A DNA stretch of 64,000 nucleotides from Cytophagales bacterium (GTDB taxonomy: Bacteria; Bacteroidota; Bacteroidia; Cytophagales; Spirosomataceae). How positions within the stretch are numbered: the first letter of the stretch is position 1; each line of letters begins with the position of its first letter. A program made the position numbers and the translations under genes. This document shows positions 9,239 through 18,007 of the stretch, piece by piece. The notes beneath the pieces were generated by a model that was given only the letters and a program-made list of their open reading frames with translations, was not told the origin of the DNA and ran no database searches. The DNA lies in contig JAAFJP010000029.1 in NCBI GenBank assembly GCA_013298125.1, positions 21,717-85,716 of the forward strand, in the 5' to 3' direction.

Positions 9239-9670
9239 TCATAAGTGTCTTTTCCGAAAAATCAAAAAACTCACCACCACCCAAATCAAAGTCTCAACAA
9301 TCAAATAAATCCGATGAAGGAGATAAAAAATGTCAGGATTTAAGATTTTATGTTGCTCAAAATCTATTAAATCTGTTTTGTAATAATGCAATAAAAACAA
9401 CAATAACTGAAAACTAATTAAGCTAATGGCAATGATTTCTTCCAATAAACTATTCATTGTAACGTCCTCATTTTTAAGACAATAAGCATAAATCAAGAAA
9501 ATAATCAAACTAAAAATATTCAAATAAATGGTTACTTGTTGGGTTATCATACCCATCTCAAAATGCGAACCCAATACCCTCATTCCTACGGGTACGACAA
9601 TGCCCGCATAGAAAGTAAATGCTCCCCACCAGATGCTTAAAATAATGGTTTTTAGATAGTTAAGATTCAT
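9239..9670 (-). CDS. Small integral membrane protein (DUF4149/TMEM205-like)
   Basis: 143 residues with four predicted membrane helices (IILSIWWGAFTFYAGIVV; IYLNIFSLIIFLIYAYC; IIAISLISFQLLLFLL; LIVETLIWVVVSFLIF). The opening 'WWGAFTFYAGIVVPVGMRVLG' region resembles the DUF4149 / TMEM205-like family; this is a resemblance rather than proof. It is 32 bp downstream of the hydantoinase gene on the same strand, so it is probably the last gene of that operon. Function unknown. Confidence 0.65.
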   Translation of the reverse strand: MNLNYLKTIILSIWWGAFTFYAGIVVPVGMRVLGSHFEMGMITQQVTIYLNIFSLIIFLIYAYCLKNEDVTMNSLLEEIIAISLISFQLLLFLLHYYKTDLIDFEQHKILNPDIFYLLHRIYLIVETLIWVVVSFLIFRKRHL

Positions 9671-9702
9671 TTTCGATAAATACTCACGGACAAAACAAAC
9701 CG

Positions 9703-12700
9703 TTAATTATTAATTGACCCAAAACCACCTCCCCCAGGTGTGTAAATTGTTAAAATATCACCCTTTTCAGCTGAAAATTCGGTATATGAAAAACTTGTAC
9801 CGTCCTTTTTTTGAAGTAAATGCTTTCCAGTTTTACCATTTCCGCCCCCTCGCAAACCATAAGGTTCTTGCTCTTGATGCTGTCTGATTAAAGAAACTTC
9901 TACATTTTCCAAAAATTCTACTTCCCGAATGATGCCGTCTCCGCCCTTGAATCGCCCTTTTCCTCCTGAATTTTCTCTAATTTCAAAACGATTCAGATAG
10001 ACTGGATAACGTAATTCCATTACTTCGGGGTCGGTAATGCGGGTATTTGTCATGTGTGTATGTACGCCCGAAGTTCCAGCAAAGCCGTTTCCTGCCCCAC
10101 TTCCGCCACAGATAGTTTCGTAATACCCAAAATTAGCATTTCCGAATAAAAAATTATTCATAGTTCCTTGCGAACAAGCCACAATTCCGAAGGCTTTAAG
10201 AAGTGTATCGGTCAATCTTTGACTCAATTCTACATTTCCGCCAACCACCGCAGGACACTCTTCTGGGTCTTCTGGAAAATTGGGATTTAGAATTGAATCA
10301 TCGGGAATAATGATTTTTACGGCTTTCAATATGCCGTCATTCAAAGGGATTTTTTCATTTAGTAATAATCGTAAAACGTAAACTACCACTGAATTGACGA
10401 TGGAAATATTAGCGTTTAAGTTTCCTGAATGTATTTTTGAAGAGCCTGTGAAGTCGATAATTGTTTGATTATCAGATATTTGAACTTTGACTCGCAAAAC
10501 CTCACCCCCAGCCCCTCTCCTACTGAGAGGGGAGATTTTTCGTCCAAATTCTCCCCTCTCAGCAGGAGAGGGGCTGGGGGTGAGGTTGTCTAAATCCAAA
10601 AACTCCTCCGCCTCATAAACCCCTTCTCCAAACGCCTTCAAACGCTCTCTCATTTTCTCAGTTGAATACGTTTTAAGTCGATTCATGTAAAAATGGACTT
10701 TCTCTAAACCATGTTGAGCAACTAAATTTTGTAAAGCTAATTCGCCATTTCTATTAGCTGCCAAGGCGGCATTCAAATCTGCCAAATTCTCTTGTAATGA
10801 ACGAGTTGGATATTTTGCTGAGGTCAAAACATTTGTAATTTCCTCCCAACGGATTTCTCCATTTTTGACTAAATACATCGGAGGAATCACTACGCCTTCT
10901 TCTGCCAAATTAGTAGAATTGGGAGGCATCGAAGCGGGACGAATACCACCAATTTCAGAATGATGACAACGATTAACTACATAGCCAATCAATTGGTTAT
11001 CAATAGAATATACCGAAGAAATCAAGGTAACATCAGGTAGATGTGAGCCACCATATTTTGGGTGATTGGTAATAACTACATCACCTTTTTGGATGTTGAT
11101 ATATTTCAAAACACTTCTCACACACACGCCCAAACTACCTAAGTGTACGGGTATGTGAGGGGCATTCGCAATCAATTCTGCCTCTGCATCCAACAAAGCA
11201 CAAGAAAAATCAAGGCGTTCTTTTACATTTACTGAAAGAGAAGTTCTTTGTAATAAAACGCCCATGTTTTCAGCAATCGACATAAAGCGATTGGTGAATA
11301 GTTCGAGTTCTGCAAACCTCACCCCCAGCCCCTCTCCTTCTGAGAGGGGGGCAACTCGGACGAATACTCCCCTCTCAGAAGGAGAGGGGTTGGGGGTGAG
11401 GTTTAGTCGTCCCGTTTCATTTTCATCTAAAATAAACTCCCAACCTTCTTCAATTACAGTTGTACTAAATCTATCCAATAGCAAAGCAAAACCATTAATT
11501 TTTGCCCCTGATTTTAGGTTTTCTCTTATAAAAACAGGAATTGATTGATACTTATTTTCTACCAAGGAATTGATATGATGAGATGGTTCTGGTCTGTATG
11601 GAACGCTGACTGGGTTTTGAACCCAGCCAGCGTTAATTAATTTATCATCTTTCTCACTCGCAATCACTCGAATACTCTCAATTTCGATTGCCCGATTTTC
11701 TACCCAATGCCCATAGATTGACACATATTTTTCTTTAAAATGAAAAATAACTTCCTCATAATCAGACCATTCTATTTCCAAACTCGAATCTTGCCCTTTG
11801 AATCTGAGATACAGAAAATGGTTTTTGAATTGTATATTTACCTTCAACACACCGTCATTTTCTAATTTCTGTACAACCTCAATCTCTAATTTTTCAAAAT
11901 TTTGATACAGATTTTTACAAAAATTTTCATCGAAATTCTGGATTAAAGAAGCCTCTGCAAAGCGTTCAATTTTAGCCTTTGAAATGCCAAAAGCTGACAA
12001 AATCCCTGCATCTTTGGGTAAAAGAATTGTTTTGATATTCAATAAATTAGCTATCCCACAAGCGTGTAAACCGCCCGCACCACCGAAGGCTACGAGGGCG
12101 TAATTGGTTGTATCATAGCCTTTTGAAATAGAAATTTTACGGACAGTATCAGCCATTTTTTCGTTGGCAATGGCTCTGAATCCTTCTAAAACTTCTTCTC
12201 TACTTAATAGATTACCAGATGTTTGCAATATTTCCTGCAAGCTTTCCTCGGCTTTTTCTGGAAAAACTGGAATGGAAAATTGGGTAGGATCTAATCGACC
12301 TAATAACAAATTTACATCCGTAATAGTGAGTGGTCCACCAGCCCCATAACAAGCGGGACCAGGCGTTGAACCTGCACTTTCTGGACCTACCGAAAGTTTG
12401 TAACCATCGTAACTGCAAATCGAACCACCACCTGCCGCCACCGTTTCGATGGCTAAGGATGGACTAAAAATGTGAGCATTTCCAATTTTTTGAGAAAATT
12501 GATATTCAAATTGACCGTCAAAGCGAGCAACGTCTGTACTTGTTCCACCCATGTCAAAGGCGATAAAGTTCTGATAACCAGCTTGTTCTGCAATCACCGA
12601 AGCCCCTACTACTCCACCCGCAGGACCTGAAAAAAGACTATCTTTTGGATAAAAAGCATCTGACCGAACCAAACTGCCCGAACTGGTCATTACTTTCAAA

Positions 12701-13749
12701 TCTTGATTGGGTAATTTATCGGTGATTTTTTGAAGATAATTTGAAATGATTGGTGATAAATAGGCATTCACAACGGTAGTCTCCGCCCGATTGACAAACT
12801 TTATTTGACCACTTAATTCAGTAGAAATATTGACGAACTTGAAGTATTTAGAGAAAAACTCTTGGAGAATTTTCTCGTGAAAATTATTTCGATAAGCGTT
12901 TTTTAGACAGATGGCTATTGACTCAATGCCTTGATTTTTAAGATGTTGAATAAGTGGTGTCAGATTTTCTTGTTGCACCAGATTCTCTGTTTCTCGTGGT
13001 GTCAGATTCTCAAATCTGACACTTGATGGGTTCTCAAACCCATTATCGTCTTGGGTTTGAGAACCCAAGTGTGTCAGGTTTGAGAACCTGACACCACCTA
13101 AGACAGAATTCTGTAAATCAATTTCTCTAATAATCTTCCCTTCAAAATCAATCTGTTCATCAATCTCGACTACTGTATTATGCAATGGCTCTGGACGAAC
13201 TATATTCAAAGCAAAAATATCTGGACGAGCCTGATTGCCTATGACTAATAAATCCTTAAAACCTTTCGTAACCACAAATGCTATCTTTGCTCCTTTCAAT
13301 TCCAAGAGGGCATTTGTGCCTTTGGTTGAGCCAATTCGCATCTGGATTGCTGGGAATTGTTCGTATAAACTTGTTTCAGTAATGAGTCTTGCTCCCAGAA
13401 TTGGGGCTTCTTCTTTGGCGGTCAGAGCAAAACTAAATACCTGATTTTGAAATACTTGTGGTAAATTTTCTTCAATTTCAAGAATCGAATTTTCAACATC
13501 AAAAGCCTTAACTCTTGCCTCGAAGGTATCACCCAAAATCAAAAAGAGATAATCGGTCAGAATATCTCTCTTCAATTGCCAAGATTGTTTTACTTTAAAT
13601 TTATTTCCAGATATATGTTCAACAACTTCTCCTCTGATAGTACTGTTCGACAGGATTTTGGTGCGGTATTCTGTTCCAAAATTATCTGTCGCAATACAAT
13701 CCGTAAAAGTCCCGCCTGTGTCTATGGAGATTTGGTAAGATTTGGTCAT
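9703..13749 (-). CDS. Fused hydantoinase A/B (5-oxoprolinase-type) with in-frame palindromic inserts
   Basis: 1348 residues. The N-terminal half is HyuA-like (DTGGTFTD at residues 10-17, [45 protein letters not shown]) and the C-terminal half from about 815 is HyuB-like ([53 protein letters not shown]). Fused forms hydrolyse 5-oxoproline or hydantoins with ATP; the exact substrate is not determinable. Four palindromic DNA repeats lie in frame, encoding about residues 219-251, 705-716, 783-811 and 1055-1084. Residues 783-811 fall in the HyuA/HyuB linker; the others should be surface loops if the enzyme is active. Without them the length (~1240) is near the family norm. The gene starts 2 bp after the GNAT gene's stop. 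Confidence 0.9.
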   Translation of the reverse strand: MTKSYQISIDTGGTFTDCIATDNFGTEYRTKILSNSTIRGEVVEHISGNKFKVKQSWQLKRDILTDYLFLILGDTFEARVKAFDVENSILEIEENLPQVFQNQVFSFALTAKEEAPILGARLITETSLYEQFPAIQMRIGSTKGTNALLELKGAKIAFVVTKGFKDLLVIGNQARPDIFALNIVRPEPLHNTVVEIDEQIDFEGKIIREIDLQNSVLGGVRFSNLTHLGSQTQDDNGFENPSSVRFENLTPRETENLVQQENLTPLIQHLKNQGIESIAICLKNAYRNNFHEKILQEFFSKYFKFVNISTELSGQIKFVNRAETTVVNAYLSPIISNYLQKITDKLPNQDLKVMTSSGSLVRSDAFYPKDSLFSGPAGGVVGASVIAEQAGYQNFIAFDMGGTSTDVARFDGQFEYQFSQKIGNAHIFSPSLAIETVAAGGGSICSYDGYKLSVGPESAGSTPGPACYGAGGPLTITDVNLLLGRLDPTQFSIPVFPEKAEESLQEILQTSGNLLSREEVLEGFRAIANEKMADTVRKISISKGYDTTNYALVAFGGAGGLHACGIANLLNIKTILLPKDAGILSAFGISKAKIERFAEASLIQNFDENFCKNLYQNFEKLEIEVVQKLENDGVLKVNIQFKNHFLYLRFKGQDSSLEIEWSDYEEVIFHFKEKYVSIYGHWVENRAIEIESIRVIASEKDDKLINAGWVQNPVSVPYRPEPSHHINSLVENKYQSIPVFIRENLKSGAKINGFALLLDRFSTTVIEEGWEFILDENETGRLNLTPNPSPSERGVFVRVAPLSEGEGLGVRFAELELFTNRFMSIAENMGVLLQRTSLSVNVKERLDFSCALLDAEAELIANAPHIPVHLGSLGVCVRSVLKYINIQKGDVVITNHPKYGGSHLPDVTLISSVYSIDNQLIGYVVNRCHHSEIGGIRPASMPPNSTNLAEEGVVIPPMYLVKNGEIRWEEITNVLTSAKYPTRSLQENLADLNAALAANRNGELALQNLVAQHGLEKVHFYMNRLKTYSTEKMRERLKAFGEGVYEAEEFLDLDNLTPSPSPAERGEFGRKISPLSRRGAGGEVLRVKVQISDNQTIIDFTGSSKIHSGNLNANISIVNSVVVYVLRLLLNEKIPLNDGILKAVKIIIPDDSILNPNFPEDPEECPAVVGGNVELSQRLTDTLLKAFGIVACSQGTMNNFLFGNANFGYYETICGGSGAGNGFAGTSGVHTHMTNTRITDPEVMELRYPVYLNRFEIRENSGGKGRFKGGDGIIREVEFLENVEVSLIRQHQEQEPYGLRGGGNGKTGKHLLQKKDGTSFSYTEFSAEKGDILTIYTPGGGGFGSINN
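10498..10587. repeat. SPSERG-family palindrome inside hydantoinase gene (copy 1)
   Basis: A 90-bp element with the same arms as 5932-6020 lies in the HyuB part and is read as [11 protein letters not shown]...[11 protein letters not shown] without breaking the frame. Confidence 0.95.
11314..11404. repeat. SPSERG-family palindrome inside hydantoinase gene (copy 2)
   Basis: A 91-bp element lies between the HyuA and HyuB parts and is read as [11 protein letters not shown]...[12 protein letters not shown]. On the opposite strand it reads almost the same peptide because it is palindromic. Confidence 0.95.
11601..11637. repeat. AACGCTG-type palindrome inside hydantoinase gene
   Basis: AACGCTGACTGGGTT and AACCCAGCCAGCGTT flank a short loop. 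The same repeat family occurs in the intergenic gap at 57951-57985, downstream of queD. Inside the hydantoinase it encodes about a dozen residues ([13 protein letters not shown]). Confidence 0.85.
12997..13095. repeat. GTGTCAG-type compound palindrome inside hydantoinase gene
   Basis: A 99-bp compound palindrome: outer arms TGGTGTCAGATTCTCAAATC / GGTTTGAGAACCTGACACCA and inner arms TGGGTTCTCAAACCCA / TGGGTTTGAGAACCCA. It is in frame and encodes about residues 219-251, in the HyuA part. Confidence 0.9.
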
Positions 13750-13751
13750 AA

Positions 13752-14201
13752 TTAAAAATCAATATGCACATTAACCCACTCCTCATCAAACCTTGCCCCG
13801 AATTTTTTATAGAAATTTATGGCTGGCTCATTCCAGTCCAAAACTTGCCACATTAAGCCTGTACATGAAGTTTGACGTGCTTTTTCGATGGTGGCTTCCA
13901 ATAATTTTTCACCCAAACCACGTCCACGCATGGTTTCAGAAACGATTAAATCTTCCAAATACAAGCGTTTTCCTTTCCAAGTTGAATAGCGATAATAGTA
14001 CAAAGCCATCCCAACAATCTCCCCATCAACCTCCGAAACGATAGTCCCGTAAATTGGATTTGCTCCAAAACCATCCACATACATCTGTTCGACGGTATTG
14101 GTTACTTGCTCTGGGGCTTTTTCATAAAGAGCCAATTCTTTGATTAACTCAAACATGGCTGGGACATCCTCACGGACAGCATCACGAATTATTATCGACA
14201 T
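13752..14201 (-). CDS. GNAT N-acetyltransferase, diamine acetyltransferase-like
   Basis: 149 residues matching the spermidine/spermine or thialysine acetyltransferase (SSAT-like) branch of GNAT: IRDAVREDVPAMFELIKELALYEK at the start, LYLEDLIVSETMRGRGLG with the acetyl-CoA loop RGRGLGEKLL, and DWNEPAINFYKKFGARFDEEW near the end. It should transfer acetyl from acetyl-CoA to a primary amine; the acceptor cannot be determined. It lies between the 73-residue gene (3-bp gap) and the hydantoinase (2-bp gap), so it is in one operon with them. Confidence 0.88.
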   Translation of the reverse strand: MSIIIRDAVREDVPAMFELIKELALYEKAPEQVTNTVEQMYVDGFGANPIYGTIVSEVDGEIVGMALYYYRYSTWKGKRLYLEDLIVSETMRGRGLGEKLLEATIEKARQTSCTGLMWQVLDWNEPAINFYKKFGARFDEEWVNVHIDF

Positions 14202-14204
14202 TTT

Positions 14205-14426
14205 CTAAAAATTATAAATTACATCACCGTTGAGACCCACAAATAGTAAGTCTCTGTTTTCCAATTCTTTAATCACATTGTGGGCATTAATTTCTACGTG
14301 TTTTATGCCTTCGTAATATCCAACAATGTAATTTTTGAGGGGCTTCGCTTTCTTCGGACGTACATCACGTTCTACACCACTCATAAATTCAATAAAATCA
14401 TCAAGATATTTTACTTCTGAATCCAT
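14205..14426 (-). CDS. Small conserved-looking hypothetical protein
   Basis: 73 residues, highly charged, no signal or membrane segment. The sequence begins MDSEVKYLDDFIEFMSG and ends LLFVGLNGDVIYNF, suggesting a small alpha/beta fold. I do not recognise a family. Its stop is 3 bp upstream of the GNAT start, so it appears to be the first gene of the GNAT-hydantoinase-membrane-protein run, and that coupling supports it as a real gene. It might be an antitoxin-like or regulatory protein, but there is no evidence for this. Confidence 0.6.
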   Translation of the reverse strand: MDSEVKYLDDFIEFMSGVERDVRPKKAKPLKNYIVGYYEGIKHVEINAHNVIKELENRDLLFVGLNGDVIYNF

Positions 14427-14547
14427 TTTTTTAAAAGTTTAGAATTTAATTTGATTAAAATTTATTTGCTGTAAATCAAGTGGTTAGCAATAAAAGTTTG
14501 TCAGATTTTATCTATTTTTTAAAAATTAATGGCGTTTTTTAGGTAGT

Positions 14548-14643
14548 AGGTATGAGGTCGTAGGTATGAGTTATGAGGTTGTAGAGATGAGATTGTTAAT
14601 ATGAATTATAGGCTAAACTTATACTACCTACGACCTCATACCT
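14548..14643. repeat. Inverted repeat upstream of the GNAT operon
   Basis: Perfect 19-bp arms (AGGTATGAGGTCGTAGGTA, 14548-14566, and its reverse complement 14625-14643) with degenerate 'tatgaggt' repeats between. It fills most of the gap between RluD's end and the 73-residue gene's start. Confidence 0.85.
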
Positions 14644-14648
14644 GAAAA

Positions 14649-15668
14649 TTACTCATTATTCACATACCCCTCCCACTTCGCAATGACATTCTGAATTTCA
14701 ATGGGAAGTTCAGAGTCGAAGTGCATAAATTCATTTGTTTTAGGATGAATAAAACCTAACGATTTTGCATGAAGAGCCTGTCTGGGACACATTTTGAAGC
14801 AATTATTGACAAATTGTTCGTATTTTGAAAACAATGTACCTCGCAAAGGTTTATCTCCCCCGTACGTTTCATCATTAAACAGCGTGTTTCCAATCGATTT
14901 CAAATGCACCCTAATCTGGTGCGTTCTTCCAGTCTCTAAATTACACTGAATTAAGGAAACATACCTAATTTTTTTCAAAGTTTTGTAATGCGTAATTGCC
15001 TCTTTTCCTTGTGAACCGTCTGGAAAAACTGCCATAATTTTACGGTCTTTCAAACTTCTACCGATGTTGCCCTCAATCGTTCCTTCGTCTGATTTTGGTT
15101 CTCCCCACACGAGGGCATTGTAGGTTCTTTCGATGGTATGCTCATAAAATTGCTTCGCCAAGTGAGTCATGGCTTGGTCAGTTTTAGCGATTACGAGCAA
15201 TCCAGACGTATCTTTATCGATTCTATGAACTAAACCTGGACGAATTTCCCCGTTGCGATGGGTCGGTAAATTTTGAAAATGATACACCAAAGCATTCACC
15301 AAAGTCCCGTCCCAATTGCCGTGGGCAGGGTGAACAACCATTCCTGCAGGTTTATTGACTACCAAAAGCTCATCGTCCTCATAAATTATATCCAATGGAA
15401 TATCCTGAGCAATAATTTCGTGGTCACGAACTGGCTCTGTTAATGAGACAGTAATTACATCCAATGGTTTTATTTTGTAACTTGCCTTCACAGGCAAATC
15501 ATTCACCTTCACCGAACCAGAATCTATCCCTTCCTGAATTTTCACCCTTGAAGCATTTTGTAATTTCGTCATCAAATATTTATCGACTCTGAGCATACTC
15601 TGCCCTTTATCGACCACAATCCTATGATGTTCGTACAATTCTTCGTAATCTTCTTCTAAATCTTGCAT
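14649..15668 (-). CDS. rluD: RluA-family 23S rRNA pseudouridine synthase (RluD-like)
   Basis: 339 residues: an N-terminal S4 RNA-binding domain (VDKYLMTKLQNASRVKIQEGIDSGSVKVND) and a pseudouridine synthase domain with the catalytic-Asp motif HRIDKDTSGLLVIAK at about 147-160 and the family segment GRTHQIRVHLKSIGNTLFND. RluD-type enzymes isomerise uridines in helix 69 of 23S rRNA; the S4 domain and length favour RluD over RluA or RluC, which is an inference. It is a single gene with a palindromic repeat just upstream. Confidence 0.9.
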   Translation of the reverse strand: MQDLEEDYEELYEHHRIVVDKGQSMLRVDKYLMTKLQNASRVKIQEGIDSGSVKVNDLPVKASYKIKPLDVITVSLTEPVRDHEIIAQDIPLDIIYEDDELLVVNKPAGMVVHPAHGNWDGTLVNALVYHFQNLPTHRNGEIRPGLVHRIDKDTSGLLVIAKTDQAMTHLAKQFYEHTIERTYNALVWGEPKSDEGTIEGNIGRSLKDRKIMAVFPDGSQGKEAITHYKTLKKIRYVSLIQCNLETGRTHQIRVHLKSIGNTLFNDETYGGDKPLRGTLFSKYEQFVNNCFKMCPRQALHAKSLGFIHPKTNEFMHFDSELPIEIQNVIAKWEGYVNNE

Positions 15669-15695
15669 ATATTTGTTTTGTTGTACTAAAAAAAC

Positions 15696-15757
15696 AGTAC
15701 CACAGGTTTCTAACCTGTGAAATGAGTACGATATACAGGTTGGAAACCTGTGATACT
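15696..15757. repeat. Palindrome between divergent rluD and PLP deaminase genes
   Basis: Arms AGTACCACAGGTTTC(T)AACCTGT at 15696-15718 and 15735-15757 are reverse complements, and each arm contains an ACAGGTT/AACCTGT hairpin. It lies in the short divergent promoter region. Confidence 0.88.
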
Positions 15758-15793
15758 ATTTCAATCAAAACCCAAATTTAAAACAATCTTGCC

Positions 15794-16672
15794 ATGATTC
15801 AATTACCTCCTTCTCCTTTACAACAAATCAATGACCCAATTCTTAAAGATTTTCCTGTAAAACTGTACATCAAAAGGGACGATTTAATTCATCCAGAAAT
15901 CACTGGCAATAAATGGAGGAAACTTAAATACAATTTAATTGAAGCTCGTGAAAAAGGATATTCACGCCTTATGACCTTCGGAGGGGCATTTTCTAATCAT
16001 ATTTACGCCACCTCCGCCGCAGGAAAAGAGTTTGGGTTTGAGACTACGGGACTAATTCGTGGAGAAGAATTAGCTCCTTGGTCAAACGAAATTTTGATGT
16101 TTTCAAAAATCAATGGTATGGATTTAATTTTTATGCCAAGATTAAATTATGGATTCAAAGATAAAATTTCGAGAGAATACCGAGATGATTTCTATGTCAT
16201 TCCAGAAGGTGGCAGTAATGAGTTTTGTATCAAAGGGGTAGTAGAAATGATGGATGAAATTTATGACGAAATCATACCCGATTACGTATGTGTAGCCGCT
16301 GGTACGGGCGGAACATTGGCAGGAATAGCTGAGGGTTTGAGAGGAGAAACAGAGGCATTAGGCTTTGCCGTTTTGAAGGATAAAGGCTTATTATACCCCG
16401 CTGTTGCTCGTTTAACAGAAAAAGAGTTTGACGTTACGACAGAATATATTTTCAATAATTACGGAAAAACTACCCCCGAATTAATGGAATTTATCATTGA
16501 ATTTGAAAAACGAAATCCTGATATAAAATTAGAGCAAGTCTATACTGGCAAAATGATGTATGGCGTTTATGACATGATTCAAAGAGGAAAATTTAAAGAA
16601 AATTCAACGATTTGTGTTATTCATACGGGTGGATTACGTGGGCGAGCTAAGGAATTGGGGGAGATTTGGTGA
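15794..16672 (+). CDS. ACC deaminase / D-cysteine desulfhydrase family PLP enzyme
   Basis: 292 residues of the tryptophan-synthase-beta fold (PLP type II). The cofactor Lys sits in ITGNKWRKLKYN at about residue 51, followed by FGGAFSNHIYATSAAG, and the phosphate-binding loop is AAGTGGTLAGIAEG. Members deaminate 1-aminocyclopropane-1-carboxylate or release sulfide from D-cysteine; at under 300 residues it resembles the shorter uncharacterised branch, so I do not give a substrate. It starts divergently from rluD and its end is only 5 bp from the convergent gene at 16677. Confidence 0.88.
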   Translation: MIQLPPSPLQQINDPILKDFPVKLYIKRDDLIHPEITGNKWRKLKYNLIEAREKGYSRLMTFGGAFSNHIYATSAAGKEFGFETTGLIRGEELAPWSNEILMFSKINGMDLIFMPRLNYGFKDKISREYRDDFYVIPEGGSNEFCIKGVVEMMDEIYDEIIPDYVCVAAGTGGTLAGIAEGLRGETEALGFAVLKDKGLLYPAVARLTEKEFDVTTEYIFNNYGKTTPELMEFIIEFEKRNPDIKLEQVYTGKMMYGVYDMIQRGKFKENSTICVIHTGGLRGRAKELGEIW

Positions 16673-16676
16673 TTTT

Positions 16677-17786
16677 CTACTCCCTCTCATCAACAATTTT
16701 CTCCAACTCCTCAACAGCCTCCTCATAATTTTTATCGGCAGGAACAAACTCGTAGGTTTTCAAAATTTCTTTGGCAAGAGCCTTTGCTTCGTCCGAATGC
16801 CCCACTTTTTCTAATAAAATAGCTTTGTAGTATTTATAAATTCTTTCTGGATAAACTTGCTCAAAGTTTTTGTTTTGAGCTTTAATTTTTTCCAAAGTCG
16901 TCAAAAGTGTTTCTGAGTCGGCAGTTCTGTAATAAATTTCGGAGATACTTCTCACAAATTCAGAAAATACTACGCCCGTAAACTGGAAATCTGCAAAACG
17001 GTCTTTGCTTTCAGCCAATTCTATCAAATATTTTTTAGTATTATTTGCATCATTTTTTTCGAGCCAATACACCAAATTTATCATCGTTTTTTCTCTCCCA
17101 ACGAACCCAATTTTATCAGCATAAATGCCTACTTCGTTCAATAAAGCCACATTATTAGTTTTCCCAGCCTTTCTGGCACAATTTATCAAAACATGAAGAA
17201 CCTCCAATTTTGAAGCAACTCCTTTGGGTTTAAAATTATTCCCTACATATAAAGTTAAAGCAAGCTCGGGCTTTGAGAGTAAGTAATTGAGATTGTAGGT
17301 CGCCCACGAATAATCGTTGGGAGTTTTGAGAGTAGCATTGAAAGAACTAATCGTTTCTTTCTCTAAATTATCGTAGCCTTCTGGTTCATTCAAAGATTCA
17401 ACCAAAAATGTCCCAAAAGCATCCATGGACGTTTCGCCAATTCGCATTTTTACAATCCCCCCAAGTTTGTTGATAATGACGTAAGCGGGCAAAGCGGCAA
17501 TGCCAAATTGCTTCTGGATGAGCTGCCCCTCCTCGGAAGAAGCCTCTAAACGTAGCGGTAAAAAGTGTTCGGTAAGTTGTTCGTTGATTTTTTCATCCTT
17601 AAAAATATTGCGTTCCATACGATTAGACGCACCACTCCAAGTGGCGGCAATATTCATAAAGATTAGTTTATCGTATTTTTTAGCTGAATCGAGTGCGGCT
17701 TTATAATTTCCCTTAAAATAATCTACTGCGAATAGATTTTGAGAAAATGGCGGAAGAAAAAGAGCAAATAAAAGTATTTTCTTCAT
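16677..17786 (-). CDS. Periplasmic thioredoxin-fold protein lacking the CxxC motif
   Basis: 369 residues from the ATG at 17786. I prefer this to an upstream in-frame start at 17873 because it begins with a signal peptide (MKKILLFALFLPPFSQNLFA), a -7 promoter element lies at 17813-17820, and a terminator hairpin occupies 17822-17861. Residues ~25-130 have a thioredoxin_7-like fold (YDKLIFMNIAATWSGASNRMERNIF; GIAALPAYVII with the cis-Pro), but where CxxC is expected the sequence is WSGAS, so it cannot be a redox enzyme of the usual kind. The rest is helical, TPR-like. It probably acts as a binding or scaffold protein in the periplasm (inference). Confidence 0.8.
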   Translation of the reverse strand: MKKILLFALFLPPFSQNLFAVDYFKGNYKAALDSAKKYDKLIFMNIAATWSGASNRMERNIFKDEKINEQLTEHFLPLRLEASSEEGQLIQKQFGIAALPAYVIINKLGGIVKMRIGETSMDAFGTFLVESLNEPEGYDNLEKETISSFNATLKTPNDYSWATYNLNYLLSKPELALTLYVGNNFKPKGVASKLEVLHVLINCARKAGKTNNVALLNEVGIYADKIGFVGREKTMINLVYWLEKNDANNTKKYLIELAESKDRFADFQFTGVVFSEFVRSISEIYYRTADSETLLTTLEKIKAQNKNFEQVYPERIYKYYKAILLEKVGHSDEAKALAKEILKTYEFVPADKNYEEAVEELEKIVDERE

Positions 17787-17812
17787 TTTAGTTTCGTTGT
17801 GGTGGTATGTTG

Positions 17813-17820
17813 CAAAAATA
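17813..17820 (-). promoter_or_regulatory. Bacteroidota -7 promoter element
   Basis: On the minus strand this reads TATTTTTG (consensus TAnnTTTG), 27 bp upstream of the ATG at 17786. A good -33 TTTG is not seen. Confidence 0.5.
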
Positions 17821-17821
17821 C

Positions 17822-17861
17822 AAAAAAAAGGCTTTTGTTTATTAAAACGAAAGCCTTTTTT
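17822..17861 (-). terminator. Rho-independent terminator downstream of sufB
   Basis: An AAAAGGCTTT / AAAGCCTTTT hairpin; on the minus strand it is followed by an 8-nt T-run (A-run at 17822-17829 on the plus strand). Confidence 0.8.
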
Positions 17862-17896
17862 GCAAAGAATCAATTTGACAATTCATATTCTTGTAC

Positions 17897-17960
17897 ATTT
17901 CCAGTAGATTATCAATAGCGAGGGATTTAAATCCCTCGCTATTGATAATCTACTGGAAAT
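17897..17960. repeat. 64-bp perfect palindrome
   Basis: The 32 bases 17897-17928 are the exact reverse complement of 17929-17960, with no spacer. It lies between the sufB stop and its terminator. This is long for an uninterrupted perfect palindrome in a bacterial chromosome. Confidence 0.97.
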
Positions 17961-18007
17961 CAAAGAGTTAATTTGAAATAATATCTAAAATTAATGAAAG
18001 ATACTTT

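Noticed and set aside
11264..11548. A plus-strand ORF of 94 codons opposite the hydantoinase gene, containing [11 protein letters not shown]
   Set aside because: It exists because the palindromic repeat is open on both strands. Its flanks are antisense to conserved hydantoinase sequence.
14205..14426. Toxin-antitoxin pair with the GNAT gene (GNAT toxins such as TacT)
   Set aside because: The GNAT protein matches diamine acetyltransferases and not the TacT/AtaT group, and the small protein has no ribbon-helix-helix motif.
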